Shown here piece after piece: positions 60,001-64,000 of a DNA stretch of 64,000 nucleotides. The notes below the pieces were generated by a model. It was not told the origin of the DNA, searched no databases, and saw only the letters and a list, made by a program, of their open reading frames with translations. A program made the translations under genes and the position numbers. The DNA comes from Thelephora terrestris (lineage: Eukaryota > Basidiomycota > Agaricomycetes > Thelephorales > Thelephoraceae), in the NCBI GenBank assembly GCA_015956445.1, contig WIUZ02000006.1, positions 2,289,001 to 2,353,000 of the forward strand, given 5' to 3'. The first letter of the stretch is position 1, and every line of letters starts with the position of its first letter.

Positions 60001-61727
60001 GGGTTGTGCAAGGGGTATCAATTGTGCAGGAGCAATTTGTTGCGAGCAAGTCTCACAGTGATCATATTTGTGGAATGACTTGGTCACCATCCAATAAACT
60101 TATTGCAGTTGCCTGGAGCAGTTCTCAAAAAACAGCCATCCTTGATGCAACAACTCTAAAACAACTCAATACCTTTGAGTCATGTAGACATGGTTTTCGT
60201 CACCCATGGCTTGGTTTTTCCCAAGAAGGCCACTTTTTGGCAGAGTTTGATAGAAAAAACATCATGAGCTGGGACCTCCAGACAGGTGGTGAAGTCAGTT
60301 CTTTTAACACAGGGTTGTACTTAACCTCAAACTTTGAGTTTTCATCTGCATATTCTATGGATGGAAAGATGCTTGCAGTTGTATTTTGGAATTGGAATGG
60401 CTTGTTCCCTACTGTGATAATTTCTATCTACAACATCCTCTCCCAGGAACGTGTGTGTTCCCATACACTACAAGGGTCTGTGGTATCAGTTTGGAGCCAG
60501 GGTGTATGCTTCCGGGTTGCTGCCAGAGGGCTGGGATTTCTAACTGTGTGGGAGGTTGGGTTCAGCCCATTTCCTTCTCCAGTTGAGGTTGGGAAATATC
60601 CTATACCATATGAAATTGAATCTGCACGGGAAATCCTGTTTTTGCCTACTGTAACCCGACTTGCCTTCACTCTTGTAGGGAAAGTTCTGATTTGGGACAT
60701 CCAGGGTTCAAGGGCCCTTCTTGATCTTATGGGTGAAGAGATGGAGATGATATCCTTCTCCCCTAATGGAAACTTTTTTGCATGTGTATGTGGTCAGGAA
60801 CTTCATGTCTGGAAAGACTCCCCCACTGGCTATGTCCTCCACCAGAATGTTCTATGGGACATAAGGAGATATCTTTTTTCTCCAGATGGTGAATCAATAA
60901 TCATATCTGATGACAAGAGCCTTCATCTACTGTCCACAAGAGATCCAATCCCCTCCCCCTCTGATGCTCAGACACAGTCTATAGACTGGTCTCCCTTCAT
61001 TTTGGAATTTTCACCAGATGAAAGATCAGCTGCAATTGCAAGGAAGAAGGAAAACACAGTCACAATCCTTGAGCTCAAGTCCGGCAACCCACAATTGATA
61101 GTCAATGCAGGCATCGAGATTTATGGTCTGAGGGTAACCAGGGCTGCCATCATCATTGTTGGTGAAGGGGTAATCATTACTTGGAACCTGCCTGTGGGAG
61201 ACTGTGCCACTACTGCTTATGCATACCCCAAAGATAGTGTCCAGACCATAATGTTCAACTATTCTGGGTACTATAGCAGTGCATTGATATCCCCTGATCT
61301 CAAACACATTGCTATCCTCAGTCATTTCACATTGTCCATTTATGACACATCTACTGGAAAACATCTTACAAGCATTGAACAAGGCTTTGGGTTAAGGCCT
61401 TATTTTTCTCCAGATGGACATGAGCTTTGGTGTGTGGATGGAAATTCAATGAGTGGGTGGAAAATCATTGGGGATGGTGGATCTAGTGTCTTCCAGCTGG
61501 AGCCCCTGGAGCCAACTGTGTCTCCATCTGGTGTATTTTCCTGGCAATCATCTCAGGGCTATGAAATCACACCTGATGGTTGGGTCCTTGACTCTACCCA
61601 CAAACAACTCTTATGGTTACCACATCACTGGAGATCACATGAGAAGCACATCATATGGGGTGGGCAGTTTCTTGGGTTGCTGCATGGTGCACTTAAACAG
61701 GCTGTCATTCTGGAATTTCCCATGTGA
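57034..61727 (+). CDS. NLR protein 2: helical N-terminus, NACHT, WD40-like propeller
   Basis: Paralogue of NLR1 with the same architecture and the same intron before the propeller (59781-59834). Proposed start 57034 (MSDKKSKKSLKHLAKNALLG), with small N-terminal exons to about 58000 including FGPLKALLKKIPTVYADRKV and LLKVLEDLQEAIFDYQ. The NACHT exon ends at 59780: Walker A GLAGTGKTT, FFCSRDFEDRRNLEFIFPTL, Walker B TVIVIDALDECKD, VTGRPEPRV. The last exon 59835-61727 encodes degenerate WD40 blades (WSPSNKLIAVAW, FSQEGHFLAEF, FSPNGNFFACV, FSPDERSAAIA). The frame is open throughout. From about 59420 onwards CpG is rare, unlike NLR1 and unlike its own NACHT half. N-terminal exon borders are approximate. 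Confidence 0.87.
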
Positions 61728-62240
61728 TTATTGTAGTTTCTTATCTTGTGACTCTATTGACTAGTTGTTCATGTGTATGTATATTAACAAACTATGTCTG
61801 CCTATACACAAATATCATGAGAACATATTCTGACTGATTGAGTGCTCAAATGAGGACAAGTAATTTCAAACACTTATCATCACTGTCATCCCCCATGATT
61901 ATCACATCTGAGAGGATGTTACTACTTGCGCTGCTGGTTGCAATAGCCTGTTTACTCCAAATCTTCAGTGATCCAGGGACCAGGAGAACTGGGCAGGAAA
62001 CCAGGTTGATTTCAGAGGGGCTAGCAGATTATTCTCCATTTTTTATGATTTCTTGATTCTTGACAAAAACAGATTAACCACAAAGTATGAGTATTCTATA
62101 CGGTGATGGTGAAAACCACTGGACAAAAGATGAGGGATGTAAACCAAATAGATCTCCCACAATTTCAAGTTAGGGCTACAGTCCTTGATCAATATTCTTC
62201 AGCACAAAATGTAGACCAGCAACCACCCACCTCCATCACC
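59420..62240. other. CpG-depleted tract
   Basis: CpG dinucleotides become rare around 59.4 kb and common again after about 62.24 kb. Where NLR1 has CG, NLR2 mostly has TG or CA. For example 'GACTACACTCGCTTCGTAAT' (about 16407) corresponds to 'GACTGCCTCCATTTCTTGGT' (about 59860). This fits deamination of methylated cytosine. Confidence 0.6.
61728..62189. other. Intergenic, AT-rich, no gene seen
   Basis: 3' flank of NLR2. Part of the CpG-poor tract. Confidence 0.5.
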
Positions 62241-62500
62241 ATCAGTATTCATCAACAGCTAGTGGTTTGGCTCGGATACTGTCTCACCCATCTTCGGCGC
62301 ACTGCTGGCCTTCTACTCACCCAACATCTACTGCCCCGTCATCATTGGACTTGCCAAATATCAGCTTCACTGAGGGTTTCCTGGATCCTTCAGTCGAAAA
62401 ATCCCGTTTGCAGGAACCTCAATCTCAAGGTGGGCTGAGGCCCTATATCTTACACCACCATGTCTCCTGTAGGTCGGAAGGCATACAGGGACACTCGTGG
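62190..62500 (-). pseudogene. Decayed partial duplicate of RPF1
   Basis: It follows the plus-strand sequence of the RPF1 exon and intron at 62745-63105: 'TTGATCAATA', 'CCATCACCATCAGTATTCAT' (versus CCATTGCCATTGGTATTCGT), and 'GGTCGGAAGGCATAC' (versus GACCGGAAGGCATAC). The frame is lost and CpGs are mostly replaced by CA or TG. Confidence 0.65.
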
Positions 62501-62697
62501 GTAACAGAGGCCGAAATTATCAGGAGAAAATCCCAGTACCCTCCGTGAGATGCGGGCTCGATGGACGGTCAGGCTGAATTTCCGTGTCTTTTTGTTGTTA
62601 GTCCCAACCTCACACCGAAAATGCGGGGTCGATGGAGTGCGAATCATCCGTGGGAAGGCGGAGGAAAATGTAAGATATCGACGGCAAGAGACAAAAG

Positions 62698-63990
62698 CTA
62701 CAAGAAGAATGTACGTCTGGTCGTTTCAAGTTTTGGCTGTGGCATTTGATCAATACGACAGGGTGTGAGACGCGAACTGGGTCCGCTCACCTTCCATTGC
62801 CATTGGTATTCGTCGACGGTCGGCGGTTTGGTTTTATCCTTCGGGTCAGGTTCAGATTCCTCACCCTTTTCCCCATCTTCACTGCCTCCATCGACTTCCT
62901 TAGCACGTTGTTGGTCCGGGCTTTTGGGTCCAGGTTGTTCCGTGTCTACCACCGAATCGTCAAATTCATCAAATTCTAGCCTCGTCGAGGGCTCCCCGAA
63001 GCTCTTCACAGCGGGCAATCCTGTTCTCAATGACCTCAATTTCAGGGTGAACCGGGGCCCGATCTCTTGCAACGCCGCCTTTTCTGTTGACCGGAAGGCA
63101 TACCTAGAAGTTCACGAATGTCATTCATTGCTTCGAAGGCATGAGAGTGGGAACAAAACTAACCGATGACGCCTGAAGAATAGGAAATCTCGCTGATTAT
63201 GTAGCGTGACCACTTGTCTGCCTTGGAACTGAGGCATCGGGGGGAACATCGTCTGGAACATCCTCCCGACGGTATGCCCCAACCTCGTCACAAAGTTGTT
63301 CAACACAAGTTCAGGGAAATGAGCCGTTGACCGAGCGTGTCCCTGCGATTTAATGGCATGAGATGTTGGGTCTGGTGAACAACAGTTCGAACAAGCCCAC
63401 AGATATGCGTTTCGAGAGTTCGATCGATGTGAGCTTAAAGTATGCGGTCGGTCCGTTTGGGAGATGGACCAACGTGATTGCATCTAGGTTCAGGGTGAGC
63501 TTTGCTTTCCGTGTAGTTCGAATCGCTTACTCGGTTTCTTCACGTCCTCATTTACGACCAACATCTTCTGATACCCTCTATCCGCGGCCCATCCAGCAAT
63601 CCTGCCTATCTCAAATCCTCGCCCTTTCTTCCTCCGAATAAACTCAGCCCCAGGAAAGATGTCCACAAGCTCCTCGCAAAGGTTGTACGTCACTTTCGTC
63701 GCTTTTGGCGAAGTGGTGACCAGGACCTTGGGTGGCGCGTCTGGATCCCAATCAGAGAAGTACGATGCGAACTGGTCAGAGTCAATATCGGCAGAGGTTT
63801 CTGGGGCCATAGGCACATCGTCTCCGGGCACTGTACTTGGGCCAGTTGAACTCTCAGTGGGCTGAGAGGAGGTAGAGATCGCATTTGCTCGTGTCTTCCG
63901 TGGATCGGCGGTCAAGACGGAAGGATCGAACTCCCTTTGGTTATCAAGCGTGTTGGGGACATTCTGGGCTAATCTTTTCTGAAGTCGAAA
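62698..63990 (-). CDS. RPF1: RPF1, Brix-domain 60S ribosome-assembly factor (5' end off window)
   Basis: Nucleolar factor for 27S pre-rRNA processing, IMP4/Brix family. Exons seen: 63531-63978 (may start further right), 63401-63483, 63164-63342, 62791-63103, 62698-62736. All junctions are in frame. They give [60 protein letters not shown], the Brix core [20 protein letters not shown] and [40 protein letters not shown], an acidic stretch ([16 protein letters not shown]), then EYQWQWK and the C-terminus [12 protein letters not shown]. The N-terminal part and start codon lie beyond 64000. Confidence 0.92.
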
Positions 63991-64000
63991 CACAACTCAT

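Noticed and set aside
1-64000. tRNA genes and LTR or LINE coding sequences
   Set aside because: I looked for B-box-like GGTTCRANYCC contexts and for reverse-transcriptase or integrase motifs and found none convincing. A covariance-model scan would be decisive for tRNAs.

Overview
The window looks like chromosomal DNA of a basidiomycete fungus, most likely an Agaricomycete. Supporting this are the many short introns (about 50-65 nt, GT-AG), the two NACHT/beta-propeller NLR genes, a polytopic membrane-protein family of a kind I associate with mushroom-forming fungi, and a compact set of conserved fungal genes. I cannot name a species. I see no rRNA, tRNA, CRISPR array or prokaryotic feature.

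Left third (1-24.4 kb): a decayed segmental-duplication array. The repeating unit reads [auxin-efflux-carrier-like relic, +] [3' end of an OXA1 gene, -] [two-exon polytopic membrane-protein gene, -]. Five carrier relics can be recognised (about 0.03, 6.9, 11.2, 19.2 and 23.3 kb). Each is followed by an OXA1 3' end, and only the last of these belongs to an intact OXA1 gene (24504-25931). Membrane-gene copies follow three of the units: A (interrupted), B and C (both complete). In the third unit the gene's 5' and 3' flanks are fused, so the gene seems to have been deleted. Gene A is interrupted by a three-level nest of DNA transposons. A foldback element of about 1.1 kb with a 6-bp target duplication (GATCCA) holds a second copy of itself (duplication CACTGA), which holds a 185-bp MITE (duplication CACTG). 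A NACHT-WD40 NLR gene (13618-18310) and an antisense NACHT relic lie within the array.

Middle (24.5-47 kb): conserved housekeeping genes. They are OXA1 (mitochondrial insertase), an AXL2-like cadherin-type membrane protein, a KAP123/importin-4 karyopherin, a small unknown gene, dihydroorotate dehydrogenase, prephenate dehydrogenase (TYR1), a Zn2Cys6 transcription factor and a 3-ketoacyl-CoA thiolase. I reconstructed most exon structures by requiring a continuous frame, GT-AG sites and family-typical residues across each junction.

Right third (47-64 kb): a gene-poor stretch of 4.4 kb, a GATA-type factor with an unusual zinc-finger loop, a TRIP4/Rqt4-like C2HC5 zinc-finger protein with a probable GC-AG intron, a YPT35-like PX-domain protein, and a second NLR paralogous to the first. 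The 3' half of the second NLR is strikingly poor in CpG, yet its 616-codon frame is open. The window closes with a decayed partial duplicate of RPF1 and then RPF1 itself, whose 5' end runs off the right edge.

No complete new pathway emerges. The most unusual material is the nested transposon with shared target motif, the OXA1-centred duplication array, and the CpG-depleted but open NLR paralogue.
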